64,000 bases of DNA from Streptomyces cavernae. GTDB lineage: Bacteria > Actinomycetota > Actinomycetes > Streptomycetales > Streptomycetaceae. The position numbers were made by a program, and so were the translations under genes. The notes beneath the pieces were generated by a model, which saw only the letters and a list, made by a program, of their open reading frames with translations, was not told where the DNA came from and did no database searches. Of this stretch, positions 1-8,158 are shown one piece after another; the first letter of the stretch is position 1; the number at the start of each line of letters is the position of its first letter. The stretch spans positions 416,407-480,406 of the forward strand of contig NZ_RPDJ01000002.1 in assembly GCF_004023625.1 (NCBI RefSeq), in the 5' to 3' direction.

Positions 1-468
1 GGGCGCCGACTGAGCCCGCCGCTGTGTCTGCTGCCCGAACTGCCCGCCCGCCTCGGGCACGACGGGCGGACGAACGCCGACGGCTCGCGACACGCGCCGT
101 CGACCGTGGCACGCGGCACGTACGCGATGGACCTCGAGCCGTCCGGGGCACCGTTCGTGCCGCATCCGGACCCGGAGTGGAGGGGGGAGGCCGTTCCCGG
201 CACGATCGTGCTCGACCCCGACGGGCCGGGATGCCTGATGTCCGCCGGACCGCGCGGCACACTGGTCGTCCTCCCCGCCGATGTCAAGGGTCTCCTGGTC
301 CCCAACTCCGCGGTCCAGGAGCTCGGGTGCTGCGGCGTGCCCGGGCGGAAGGGGCCGAACGAGCTGTGCCCCGGGTGCGGGGCGGAGGTGGCGACGCTGA
401 CCGCCGAGTGCACCGGCCCCTACGAGACTCACTTCCTGCCCGACGCCGTCCGGGTGGTGTCGGCATGA
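1..468 (+). CDS. Hypothetical protein, 5' end cut by the window edge
   Basis: The reading frame is open from base 1 to the TGA at 466-468, so the true start is probably outside the window; a GTG at 106 would give 120 aa. The family is not recognised. The C-terminal third is cysteine-rich: a CC pair, then CPGC, then one more Cys about 13 residues on. This could be a small zinc-binding knuckle. There is no signal peptide or membrane segment in the visible part. The stop overlaps the start of the next gene (ATGA at 465-468), so it is probably translated together with the TetR-type regulator. No function is proposed. Confidence 0.6.
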   Translation, partial: GRRLSPPLCLLPELPARLGHDGRTNADGSRHAPSTVARGTYAMDLEPSGAPFVPHPDPEWRGEAVPGTIVLDPDGPGCLMSAGPRGTLVVLPADVKGLLVPNSAVQELGCCGVPGRKGPNELCPGCGAEVATLTAECTGPYETHFLPDAVRVVSA

Positions 469-1079
469 GCGCGACCCCTGCCCCCCGCCGCCGCACCCCC
501 GCTCCGCCCCGCGAGGACGTGCTCGCCGCCGCCATGCGGATGATCGCCGAGCGTGGTCTGGAGAAGCTCACCATGGCGGCCCTCGGCCGTGAGGTCGGGA
601 TGAGCAGCGGCCATCTCCTCTACTACTTCCACTCCAAGGACGAACTGCTGCTCCAGGCCCTGGAGTGGAGCGAGGGCAGGCTCGGTGCCGAGCGCGGCCG
701 GCTGCTGACCCGCACCACGTCCGCCCGTGAGCGGCTTGACGCGTACGTAGACCTTTACGTGCCCGACGGCCACCGGGACCCGCACTGGACGCTGTGGCTG
801 GAGGTCTGGAACCGCTCGCAGAACGCCGACGACGCGGCCCGCGACCGCCAGGCCGCGATCGAGGGCGCCTGGCACCGCGACCTGGTGGCACTGCTGGCGG
901 AGGGGGTGTCGAGGGGCGAGTTCCGGCCGGTCGACCCGGACCGTTTCGGCGCCCGGCTGCGGGCGCTGCTCGACGGGTTCTCCATCCATGTGGCGATCGG
1001 GCTGCGGGGCACGGACCGGGCGCAAGTCATGTGCCATGTACGGGAGTTCCTGGACGACAGCCTCCTCGCGGCCTCCTGA
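465..1079 (+). CDS. TetR-family transcriptional regulator
   Basis: The protein has 204 aa, a typical TetR length. The N-terminal DNA-binding helix-turn-helix is at about residues 36-55, with the family pattern TMAALGREVGMSSGHLLYYF followed by the conserved SKDELL. The C-terminal half has the tryptophan-rich core (WTLWLEVW) seen in BetI-like TetR_C_6 ligand domains. The ATG at 465 overlaps the upstream stop, indicating translational coupling. The ligand is unknown. The next gene downstream begins after 175 bp of probable promoter DNA, so this is likely the last gene of its transcript. Confidence 0.85.
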   Translation: MSATPAPRRRTPAPPREDVLAAAMRMIAERGLEKLTMAALGREVGMSSGHLLYYFHSKDELLLQALEWSEGRLGAERGRLLTRTTSARERLDAYVDLYVPDGHRDPHWTLWLEVWNRSQNADDAARDRQAAIEGAWHRDLVALLAEGVSRGEFRPVDPDRFGARLRALLDGFSIHVAIGLRGTDRAQVMCHVREFLDDSLLAAS

Positions 1080-1150
1080 GTCCACGTCCAGGTCGTACGC
1101 GACACCGCGGATCGACCCTGTAGCGCTCACGGGAATCCGCACACCCGATT

Positions 1151-1217
1151 CGCTCGATTCCATCGTCATCACACTTGAATCGAGCGCAAAGATCCGGCAT
1201 TGTGCTTGAAACGAGCG
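1151..1217 (+). promoter_or_regulatory. Probable Lrp/AsnC operator (three related half-sites)
   Basis: Three copies of one 10-base word lie just upstream of the Lrp-type gene. CGCTCGATTC at 1151-1160 is the exact inverse of GAATCGAGCG at 1177-1186, and a one-mismatch direct copy, GAAACGAGCG, lies at 1208-1217. The two direct copies are 31 bp apart, about three helical turns. Multiple phased half-sites are usual for Lrp octamers, so autoregulation by the adjacent regulator is inferred. The last copy ends 37 bp before the start codon. Confidence 0.6.
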
Positions 1218-1254
1218 CGATTCCTGCCGTTCATGCAGGAGCGGGAGGTGCTGC

Positions 1255-1695
1255 ATGGACGACATCGACCGGGCCATCCTGCGGGAGTTGCAGGTCGACG
1301 GCCGGATCCCTTACGCCGATCTCGGTCCGAAAGTTGGGCTGTCACCCTCGGCCGCGAGGCTCCGGCTGCAGCGGCTGATCGACACGAAGGCGGTCCAGGT
1401 CGTCGGAGTGACCGACCCGATGACCATGGGCCGGCAGGCGATGGCACTCCTGGGCTTGCGCATCGACGGCGATCCCCGGGCGGTCGCCGATGAACTGTCC
1501 CGGCACGACGAAGTCGTGTACACGGTCCTGACGGCCGGCGGCTTCGACCTGTTCGCGGAGGTGGTGTGCCCTCAGCCTCAGGATCTTCTGGACTTCATCA
1601 ACGACGTCGTGCGGCCCGTCGAGGGTGTCGCATCCGTGGAGAACTTCCCCTACTTCGCGATTCACACCCACCGCTTCCTGTGGCACGTCGACTGA
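1255..1695 (+). CDS. Lrp/AsnC-family transcriptional regulator
   Basis: The protein has 146 aa, the normal length. Residues 1-50 form the N-terminal helix-turn-helix (DDIDRAILRELQVDGR, then LGPKVGLSPSAARLRLQRL). Residues 65-140 form the RAM ligand and assembly domain. The start is the ATG at 1255, preceded by GGAGG six bases upstream. It lies 51 bp upstream of the kinase-aminotransferase fusion in the same direction. Such pairs usually mean that an amino acid or related amine is sensed and broken down by the neighbouring enzyme. The operator-like repeats at 1151-1217 support autoregulation. The effector is not identifiable from sequence. Confidence 0.9.
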   Translation: MDDIDRAILRELQVDGRIPYADLGPKVGLSPSAARLRLQRLIDTKAVQVVGVTDPMTMGRQAMALLGLRIDGDPRAVADELSRHDEVVYTVLTAGGFDLFAEVVCPQPQDLLDFINDVVRPVEGVASVENFPYFAIHTHRFLWHVD

Positions 1696-1746
1696 GGCAT
1701 CCGAGCCTCCGAGCCCTGTCTGCCCGCACCAGCCGAGGAGCCCCGC

Positions 1747-4716
1747 ATGCTGCCCGACGAGCACCGCACGATCGACTTCTTCACCAAGGACGCCCTTCCC
1801 GTCCCCCGCATGGCGTCGGCCGAGGCCGAACTCATCGCCGCGGAACACCTCGGCATCACCGCTCGCGCGCAGGCGCTGGGCAGCCAGCAGGACGCCAACT
1901 TCCTGCTGCACGCCGACGACGGGACGCCCGCGGCGATTCTGAAGATCGCCAACCCCGCCTTCGGCACGGTGGAGATCGAAGCCCAGGACGCGGCAGCCGA
2001 CCTGATCGCCTCGGCCCGCCCGGAACTGCGCATCGCCACGGTCCTGCGCCACCCTGACGGCTCTCCACGGCGCACCATGGTGGACACCGAGAACGGTCCG
2101 GCCGTCGCGCGCCTGCTGCGCCACCTGCCCGGCGGCACGCTCTCGGGACCACGGCACCTGTCCACCGCCACCGTGGCGGGCATGGGCACGATCGCCGGAA
2201 AGGTCAGCACCGCCCTGCGCGACTTCCGGCACCCGGGCCTCGACCGTGTGCTCCAGTGGGACCCGCAGCACGCCGATCGCGTCGTCGCCAAGCTCGCCGG
2301 GCACATCGACGAACCCGACCGGCGCACCGCCGTCCGGACCGCGACCGCCGAAGCCTGGGCACATGTCCGGAAGCTCGCTGCCAGGCTGCCGTCGCAGGCC
2401 GTGCACCTGGACCTCACCGACGACAATCTGATCCGCTGTCCCGACAGCCGCCCGCCCATGCCGGACGGGCTCATCGACTTCGGTGACGTCACCACGAGCT
2501 GGGCGGTCGGCGAACTCGCCGTGTCACTGTCGTCGATGCTCCACCACGACGGCATCGAGCCTCACCACGTGCTGCCGGCCGTCCGCGCCTTCCACGCCGT
2601 TCGGCCGCTCTCCCCCGAGGAAGCCGATGCGGTGTGGCCGCTCGTGGTCCTGCGCGCCGCCGTGCTGGTGGTCAGCGGGCGGCACCAGGCCGCCATCGAC
2701 GAGGACAACGTCTACGCCAAGGCCGCGCTCGACCGCGAATGGCGCATATTCGAACAGGCCACCTCGCTGCCCCTGCCGGTGATGACCCGCCTCATCAGGG
2801 ACGCGACCGGCATCGCCGACGTGCCTGCCCGGGCCGCGCAGGCCGATGCGCCGGTGCGCCCTCTCCTGCGGGACCTCGTAGCCGACGACATCACCGTTCT
2901 CGACCTGTCCACCGACGCCGATTCCATGGACCACGGAGCCTGGATGGACGCCGGCACCGAGGCCCGGCTGGTGACCTCCGCGCTCGCGGACGGAGCGGCC
3001 GCCGTCGCCACCCGGTACGCCCATGCGCGACTCACTCGGACACCGGCGCTGTCGGCGGTGTCCACCGCCACGGTGCCCACCGGAATTCACCTCTGGCTCG
3101 GCCGGGATGCCGTGGTGCAGGTGCCCGCCGCGGGGAAGGTCCTCGCCGCGGCGCCGGGCCACGTGGAACTCACCTACGGCGCGCAGACGCTGTCGCTGTC
3201 CTTCCCCCGCGCGGGCCGGCCCGTGGTCACCACCGGTGCGACGGTGCAGGCGGGCGAGGACATCATCCACCTCGGCCCCGGTGCCTCGGTCCATGTCGCG
3301 CTGCGCGACGCCGACGGCCCCGCTGTCCCGCGCCTGGTCCGTCCCGAGTACGCCGCCGGCTGGCTCGCGCTCACCGCCGACCCCGCCCCGCTCCTCGGCC
3401 TCCCGGCCGACTCCGACCGTCCGCGCGTCAGGGACCTGCTCGACCGGCGTGACGCCGCGTTCGCCACCGTGCAGGAGCACTACTACGCCAACCCTCCGCG
3501 TATCGAACGTGGTTGGCGCCACCATCTGCTGTCCACCGACGGCAGGTCGTACCTCGACATCGTCAACAACGTCACCCCACTGGGCCACGCCCACCCCCGC
3601 GTCGAGCAGGCGGTCTCCCGGCAGTTGCGGCGGCTCAACACCAACTCGCGCTTCCACTACGCCTCCGTTGTGGAGTTCACCGAGCGCCTCGCCGCCCTCC
3701 TCCCCGACCCTCTGGACACGGTGTTCCTCGTCAACTCCGGCTCGGAGGCGGTGGATCTGGGCCTTCGCCTGGCCATCGGGGCCGCCGGCCTGACCGACGT
3801 CGTCGCGCTGCGCGAGGCGTACCACGGCTGGACGTACGCCTCCGACGCGGTCTCCACCTCGCTCCAGGACAACCCGAACGCCCTGGCCACCCGCCCGAGT
3901 TGGGTGCACACCGTGGACTCGCCCAACTCCTACCGCGGCCGCCACCGCGGGGCGGATGCCGTGCGCTACGCACCCGAGGCCGTCGCGGTGATCGACGAAC
4001 TGGCCGCTGCCGGCCGCCCGGCGGGAGCATTCATCGGCGAGACCTTCTACGGCAACGCCGGAGGAGTCGCCCTTCCCGACGGCTATCTCACCCAGGTGTA
4101 CGCGGCGGTACGGCGTCACGGCGGCCTGGCCGTCGCCGACGAGGTCCAGGTCGGATACGGCCGCCTGGGACACTGGTTCTGGGGCTTCGAGCAACAGCAG
4201 GTCGTCCCCGACATCGTCTGTGTCGCCAAGGCCATGGGCAACGGACACCCCCTCGGCGCGGTCGTCACGTCCAAGGCGGTCGCGGACCGGTACCGCGACC
4301 AGGGCTACTTCTTCTCCTCGACCGGCGGCAGCCCCGTCTCCAGCACCGTGGGCCTCACCGTCCTGGACACCCTGCGCGACGAAGACCTCCAGGGCAACGC
4401 GGCGCGCGTCGGCGGCCGTCTGAAGCGCCGGCTCGAGGCACTGGCCGACCGCTACGGCATCATCGGCGCCGTCCACGGCTCGGGCCTCTACCTCGGCCTC
4501 GAACTCGTCCGGGACCGCGCCGGCCTGGAACCCGCCACAGAAGAGACCGCCGAACTCTGCGACCGCATGCTCGACCTCGGCGTGATCGTCCAGCCAACCG
4601 GGGACCACCTCAACATCCTCAAGATCAAGCCACCGCTGTGCATCGACACCACCGCAGCCGACTTCTTCGCCGACATGCTCGACCTGGCCCTCACCCAACT
4701 CGGCCACTCCCGCTGA
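1747..4716 (+). CDS. Three-domain fusion: APH-type kinase, degenerate M23-like barrel, class-III PLP aminotransferase/phospholyase
   Basis: The protein has 989 aa in three parts. Residues ~20-345 are an aminoglycoside/choline-kinase-type phosphotransferase with the HxDxxxxN loop (H220, D222, N227) and the IDFGD metal motif (D244). Residues ~435-520 resemble an M23/LytM barrel (IHLWLGRDAVVQVPAAGKV) but lack its zinc ligands. Residues ~555-985 are a class-III PLP enzyme with GSEAVDLGLR, DEVQVGYGR (D798) and PLP lysine K828 in CVAKAMGNG. Human relatives of the end domains are hydroxylysine kinase (AGPHD1) and the ammoniophospholyases acting on phosphohydroxylysine or phosphoethanolamine (AGXT2L2/L1). 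The inferred reaction is phosphorylation of an amino alcohol followed by elimination of phosphate and ammonia in one polypeptide. The substrate is unknown. The Lrp neighbour fits amine catabolism. No signal peptide, so cytosolic. Confidence 0.85.
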   Translation: MLPDEHRTIDFFTKDALPVPRMASAEAELIAAEHLGITARAQALGSQQDANFLLHADDGTPAAILKIANPAFGTVEIEAQDAAADLIASARPELRIATVLRHPDGSPRRTMVDTENGPAVARLLRHLPGGTLSGPRHLSTATVAGMGTIAGKVSTALRDFRHPGLDRVLQWDPQHADRVVAKLAGHIDEPDRRTAVRTATAEAWAHVRKLAARLPSQAVHLDLTDDNLIRCPDSRPPMPDGLIDFGDVTTSWAVGELAVSLSSMLHHDGIEPHHVLPAVRAFHAVRPLSPEEADAVWPLVVLRAAVLVVSGRHQAAIDEDNVYAKAALDREWRIFEQATSLPLPVMTRLIRDATGIADVPARAAQADAPVRPLLRDLVADDITVLDLSTDADSMDHGAWMDAGTEARLVTSALADGAAAVATRYAHARLTRTPALSAVSTATVPTGIHLWLGRDAVVQVPAAGKVLAAAPGHVELTYGAQTLSLSFPRAGRPVVTTGATVQAGEDIIHLGPGASVHVALRDADGPAVPRLVRPEYAAGWLALTADPAPLLGLPADSDRPRVRDLLDRRDAAFATVQEHYYANPPRIERGWRHHLLSTDGRSYLDIVNNVTPLGHAHPRVEQAVSRQLRRLNTNSRFHYASVVEFTERLAALLPDPLDTVFLVNSGSEAVDLGLRLAIGAAGLTDVVALREAYHGWTYASDAVSTSLQDNPNALATRPSWVHTVDSPNSYRGRHRGADAVRYAPEAVAVIDELAAAGRPAGAFIGETFYGNAGGVALPDGYLTQVYAAVRRHGGLAVADEVQVGYGRLGHWFWGFEQQQVVPDIVCVAKAMGNGHPLGAVVTSKAVADRYRDQGYFFSSTGGSPVSSTVGLTVLDTLRDEDLQGNAARVGGRLKRRLEALADRYGIIGAVHGSGLYLGLELVRDRAGLEPATEETAELCDRMLDLGVIVQPTGDHLNILKIKPPLCIDTTAADFFADMLDLALTQLGHSR

Positions 4717-4753
4717 TGTCGCACATCCCAACCGGCCGAGCGAGCGTCGGGAT

Positions 4754-4804
4754 GTCTCCTGTCTTCACCGACAAGGTCGCCTTGCCTTCCCCGGGACAGG
4801 AGAC
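4754..4804. terminator. Stem-loop between convergent genes
   Basis: GTCTCCTGTC at 4754-4763 and GACAGGAGAC at 4795-4804 form a perfect 10-bp inverted repeat with a 31-base loop. It lies between the stop of the fusion gene (4716) and the stop of the reverse-strand AraC gene (4847), so it can serve both directions. A second, weaker repeat (ACATCCC at 4723-4729 with GGGATGT at 4749-4755) overlaps its left side. Confidence 0.5.
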
Positions 4805-4846
4805 TCCGTCCGCGTCACGATCCCCACTCCGGCACGCACCGAACAC

Positions 4847-5737
4847 TCAGGAACCGGTGTCGCGGAGTTCGGTGTTGGTCCGCCACTCGCGGGGAGACAT
4901 GCCGTAGGCGGCACGGAAGGCCCGGCTGAAGTGGGAGTAACTGGTGAAGCCGAAGCGGTGTGCGACGGCAGTCAGTGCCGGGGCGTTGCGAGCGGGGCGG
5001 CTGAGTGCACGGCGGCAGGCTTCCAGTCGGCGGTGCTGGACCCAGCGGCTCACTGTGGTCCCTTCGTGCTGGAAGAGCCGATGTACGTGACGTACGGAGA
5101 CGTGGTGCGCGGCGGCGATCGTCTGGGGGGTGAGGTCCGGGTCCGTGAGGTGATCCTCGACGTAGCCCTTGATACGCAGCCGTAGGACGGTGCCGGCGGT
5201 GTCGGTGCCGGTCTGGGGGGTTTCGCGTGCCAGCCGCTCGGCGGCGAGCGTGGCCAGCAGATCTGCGGCGTTGCGGGCGAGCAGGGGGCCGAGATGTGGA
5301 CCGTAGCTGTCGGCATTGTCGGCGAGCTGGAAGAGAAACGGGATGACCAGGGCGGCCGTTTCGGTATCGGGTTGGACGGGCGTCTCGGCGATACGCCGCA
5401 GGTCGGCCTCGCGCAGCCCCAGCCAATGCGGCGGCAAGCGGAAAGCATGCGTGCGGAAGCGCCCCAGGCAGTTGAGCATGTACGGCCGGGTGGTGTCGGT
5501 GAAGGCGAGACTCCCGGGCCGGAGCACTGTCTGCCGGTCGTTCCGGTCGATGATCACGGAGCCGCTGTCCTGCAGCAGCACACTGACGTGGTCGTCCCCC
5601 GTGAAGTGGGCGATCACGCGTGCGGACGTGGTGACCTGCAGTGGGCCGGCCTCGGTGGTGGTGACACATAAGGGGCCGAGCAGGCGGGTGGTGACGATGC
5701 CGCTGAGCGGCGTATCGACTGGATGAGAGAAGTCCAT
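4847..5737 (-). CDS. AraC-family transcriptional regulator
   Basis: The protein has about 296 aa with the plan of AraC_binding_2 regulators. The N-terminal ligand-type domain contains HFTGDDHVSVLLQDSGS and a conserved stretch around SLAFTDTTRPY. The last ~100 residues carry two helix-turn-helices, the second ending in the family signature FGFTSYSHFSRAFRAAYG then SPREWR. The start is uncertain: ATG at 5737 or an in-frame ATG at 5764; neither has a strong ribosome site. It is divergent from the second AraC gene at 6122, with 384 bp of shared upstream DNA. The target is unknown. Confidence 0.8.
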   Translation of the reverse strand: MDFSHPVDTPLSGIVTTRLLGPLCVTTTEAGPLQVTTSARVIAHFTGDDHVSVLLQDSGSVIIDRNDRQTVLRPGSLAFTDTTRPYMLNCLGRFRTHAFRLPPHWLGLREADLRRIAETPVQPDTETAALVIPFLFQLADNADSYGPHLGPLLARNAADLLATLAAERLARETPQTGTDTAGTVLRLRIKGYVEDHLTDPDLTPQTIAAAHHVSVRHVHRLFQHEGTTVSRWVQHRRLEACRRALSRPARNAPALTAVAHRFGFTSYSHFSRAFRAAYGMSPREWRTNTELRDTGS

Positions 5738-6121
5738 CAGCCCATGGCCCTTCACGCTGTGCATAGGGCTGGCCGGTCCTTGATGTGCACCGACGCGGAC
5801 AGCAGGACTCTCATGACGGTTCTCCTCCCATGCTGTGGTCCCTCCCTCGCTGCTAGACGGGCGTTGAGGCGAGCAGGTTCGGGCCGAGGAGGCGTCCTTG
5901 TAGGGCATGTTCTCTGGCGCGGATGGGCAACTCGACCTCCGGCCAAGCCCATACCTTCGTGCTGCCCGTTGATCGAACTCCACACAACGGGGCCTCGGGC
6001 GCCGCCTGTCGATGAGGCTGTGCCGTTGCCCGTTGCCCGTTGCCCGTTGCCCGTTGCCCGTTGCCCCGGCGCGCGCCCGGTGTCGCCGTGCGGGAGTTCC
6101 CAATCTCAGGAGATGCGCTCG
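5738..6121. other. Intergenic region between divergent AraC genes
   Basis: This 384-bp stretch should hold the promoters of both AraC genes. No coding sequence was accepted here, although reading frames are open because of base composition. The clear structure is the heptamer tandem repeat at 6025-6066. The ribosome site AGGAG at 6108-6112 serves the gene starting at 6122. Confidence 0.5.
6025..6066. repeat. Six perfect 7-bp tandem repeats (GTTGCCC)
   Basis: GTTGCCC is repeated six times without error from 6025 to 6066, preceded by a partial copy TGCC. The array ends about 55 bp upstream of the forward AraC start. Perfect short arrays are prone to slippage, so copy number may vary between strains and could change promoter spacing. 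Confidence 0.9.
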
Positions 6122-7000
6122 ATGACAACTGTCCGCCACGAACCGTCGGCGCTGCCGCCCGTGCAGAAGGGCCCGGGCCCCTGGCGGGGGTTGAGCGTGG
6201 CACAGGAGACGGTGAGGACGGAGGTGACCGAGTGGGAGCGGCCGCCCTCGGACGGGTTCCTGATCGTCGCGCATCCGCGGGGTGCCGCTCGGTTCGTCGC
6301 AGACACCGGTGACGGCCGGTGGCGCTCGGCGTCGTGTGCGCCCGGTGACGTCTGCCGGATTCCTCCCGGGCGCCGGGTCAGGGTGCGCTGTGCACTGCTC
6401 GGACCGGGCCCGATGGAGCTGGTGCACATCCTCCTGCCCACGGAGGTCTTCGGGCGCCACATCGACGAGGAGCCCGGCGGTCGGCCCATCGACCTCCAGC
6501 TGCTGGAAACGCTGCCGGAACCCGATCCGCTGATCGCCTCGATGGCCGTCGCGCTGGTCCGGGCCCGCGACGCCGGGGCGGGGCAACTCTACGCGGACTC
6601 CGCCGCGGAGTACCTCGCGGCACACCTCCTCGCGCCCCCGTACAGAGGACAGGCCGAGCCCCGTGCCCTCGGTCAACGGCAGATGGACACAGTCACCGCC
6701 TACATGCGGGCCCATCTCGCCGACCGCATCGGCCTGGACGACCTGGCCCGGGAGGTTGCGCTGAGTCGGTTCCACTTCCTGCGTCTGTTCTCCGCGACGA
6801 CCGGGCAGACGCCTCATCAGTTCCTCACCGGTCTGCGGATGGAGACCGCGCGCCGATTACTGGAGTCGGGGGACGAACCGGTGGGAAGGATCGGCCTACT
6901 GTGCGGGTTCAGTACGGCCAGCCACTTCACCACCGTGTTCCGCCGGCACGTCGGTCATACGCCCACGGACTACCGGCGGCTGCGGCGCGGACACCGGTGA
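6122..7000 (+). CDS. AraC-family transcriptional regulator
   Basis: The protein has 292 aa. The N-terminal cupin-like part contains APGDVCRIPPGRRVRV. Residues ~190-287 are the two-helix-turn-helix DNA-binding domain (LDDLAREVALSRFHFLRLF, then GLLCGFSTASHFTTVFRRHVG and TPTDYR). The start is the ATG at 6122 because AGGAG at 6108-6112 is nine bases upstream; the ATG at 6113 is too close. No target operon adjoins it: downstream is a convergent secreted-protein gene, and the divergent neighbour is another AraC regulator. It may act on the divergent gene or elsewhere. Confidence 0.85.
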   Translation: MTTVRHEPSALPPVQKGPGPWRGLSVAQETVRTEVTEWERPPSDGFLIVAHPRGAARFVADTGDGRWRSASCAPGDVCRIPPGRRVRVRCALLGPGPMELVHILLPTEVFGRHIDEEPGGRPIDLQLLETLPEPDPLIASMAVALVRARDAGAGQLYADSAAEYLAAHLLAPPYRGQAEPRALGQRQMDTVTAYMRAHLADRIGLDDLAREVALSRFHFLRLFSATTGQTPHQFLTGLRMETARRLLESGDEPVGRIGLLCGFSTASHFTTVFRRHVGHTPTDYRRLRRGHR

Positions 7001-7011
7001 ACAACGGGACT

Positions 7012-7043
7012 GGCCCGGCCCGTGGGAAAACCCGGGCCGGGCC
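7012..7043. terminator. Bidirectional terminator hairpin
   Basis: A perfect 11-bp stem (7012-7022 with 7033-7043) encloses a 10-base loop rich in A. It lies between the AraC stop at 7000 and the convergent stop at 7059, so it can end transcripts from both strands. There is no U-tract, as is usual in Streptomyces. Confidence 0.75.
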
Positions 7044-7058
7044 TGCCGATGGAACGGA

Positions 7059-7505
7059 TCAGTTGTACTCGATCCAGTACGTCTTGAACCTGCCGACGCC
7101 GAGGTCAGCGAGCCTGCTGAACGCGGCTGGGCTGAGGTCCACGTCGTTCGCCGCGCAGCGCGCACATCTGTCGACGACCTTCACGGCCACGCCGTCCAGG
7201 CTGTTGGGGCCGTAGACCCACAACGTTCTTCCGCACACGGGGGAGTTGTTGGGGTTGGGGTAGCTGCCGTACACCTGCGGGGAGACCGCCGCCACCAGCT
7301 CGTTGTCACCGTGCCACTGACCGCACGCCCCGATTCCGACGCTTGGGTTGTACCAGGTGACGTCCCCGTAATGCGTGGTTGCTGCGGCGGCGGGGGTGGC
7401 AGTCAGCATGGCCGTGGCGACGGCGCCGAGAAAGACTCCGCCGAGCGTCAAAGAGCGCCGGGTGGCGCTCTTCATGGCTTTGAGTGACTTCGCGATTCTG
7501 GGCAC
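7059..7505 (-). CDS. Secreted RlpA/expansin-like double-psi beta-barrel protein
   Basis: The protein has 148 aa. Residues 1 to about 42 are a Sec signal peptide: basic start, hydrophobic run GGVFLGAVATAMLTA, cleavage near TPAAAA. The mature ~105 aa begin HYGDVTWYNPSVGIGACG and end with DVDLSPAAFSRLADLGVG and YWIEY, the pattern of barwin/RlpA-like folds. Four cysteines (61, 91, 114, 117) can form two disulfides. Similar secreted actinobacterial proteins act on cell wall or plant polysaccharide, or inhibit proteases such as papain; the exact role cannot be told here. The GTG at 7505 was chosen because AGGAG lies seven bases upstream. Confidence 0.8.
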   Translation of the reverse strand: MPRIAKSLKAMKSATRRSLTLGGVFLGAVATAMLTATPAAAATTHYGDVTWYNPSVGIGACGQWHGDNELVAAVSPQVYGSYPNPNNSPVCGRTLWVYGPNSLDGVAVKVVDRCARCAANDVDLSPAAFSRLADLGVGRFKTYWIEYN

Positions 7506-8158
7506 GTTTCAGCTCCTGGGGGTGAGAGGAGAGAAGGCGAGCTTGCGAACTCCGGACCGGAACTGTGCACTTGCTGTGGCCAGCAGAGACGATACGCACT
7601 TCCTGGGCGGGTCTCTGTCGCGAAAATGCGGTCCGTTGTCGGGAAATTGCGGCGCCTGAATCACTCGGCGAGTGGCAGTGCCTCGTACGCGATGCGCACA
7701 GCGGTCTTTGTGACGCCGCGTTGCCGCCCACGCACCCGATGCTCGCCACCTTGCCGGTGACCGTTTCCTGCGGCTCTGCTGCGGGCGCTCGGGCCCCGAA
7801 CTACCGCCGGAGATCATTGACGCGGTCTCCGGCTGTTCGTTGACCGGGCATCATGCAGGGTGTGACGGTGGAGCAGACAGCCGGGCGGGGTCCGGCGCTG
7901 AATGAACTGCCCTGGTGTGGAGGCCGGCCTCAACCGTCACCTGACCGCGGCGAAAGGAGTGGTTCCCGCACGAGTAGGCTCCACGGAACCGTGGTCGCGA
8001 CTTCGACGGCGTGCCGGGCGGGCAGGCAAGGGGCCGCGGGTAGGCAAACCTGCCGGAGGCCGTGCGTACCTCACTGATCCGAATCTGCTGACCGAGGATG
8101 CCCGGCGGCCACGGGATCGACAGATCGTATCGGGTGCACATGGCACCGGGAGGGGAGC
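7506..8158. other. Intergenic region, no gene supported
   Basis: I see no convincing gene in these 653 bp; open frames have no recognisable domain. One possible structure is a stem of 8 bp at 7806-7813 and 7826-7833 with a 12-base loop. The part next to 7505 must contain the promoter of the reverse-strand secreted protein. Confidence 0.5.

Noticed and set aside
2524..4731. A 735-codon reverse frame under the kinase-aminotransferase fusion
   Set aside because: The composition is a complement of the real gene; there are no motifs.
5738..6817. Extension of the reverse AraC gene to 656 codons
   Set aside because: The extra N-terminal part is antisense to the forward AraC gene and has no homology; a normal AraC length is reached from 5737.
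7506..8158. A cyclic-di-AMP riboswitch upstream of the secreted RlpA-like gene, as known for some Streptomyces cell-wall genes
   Set aside because: I could not find the conserved sequence blocks of that riboswitch. A covariance-model search of the reverse complement would settle it.
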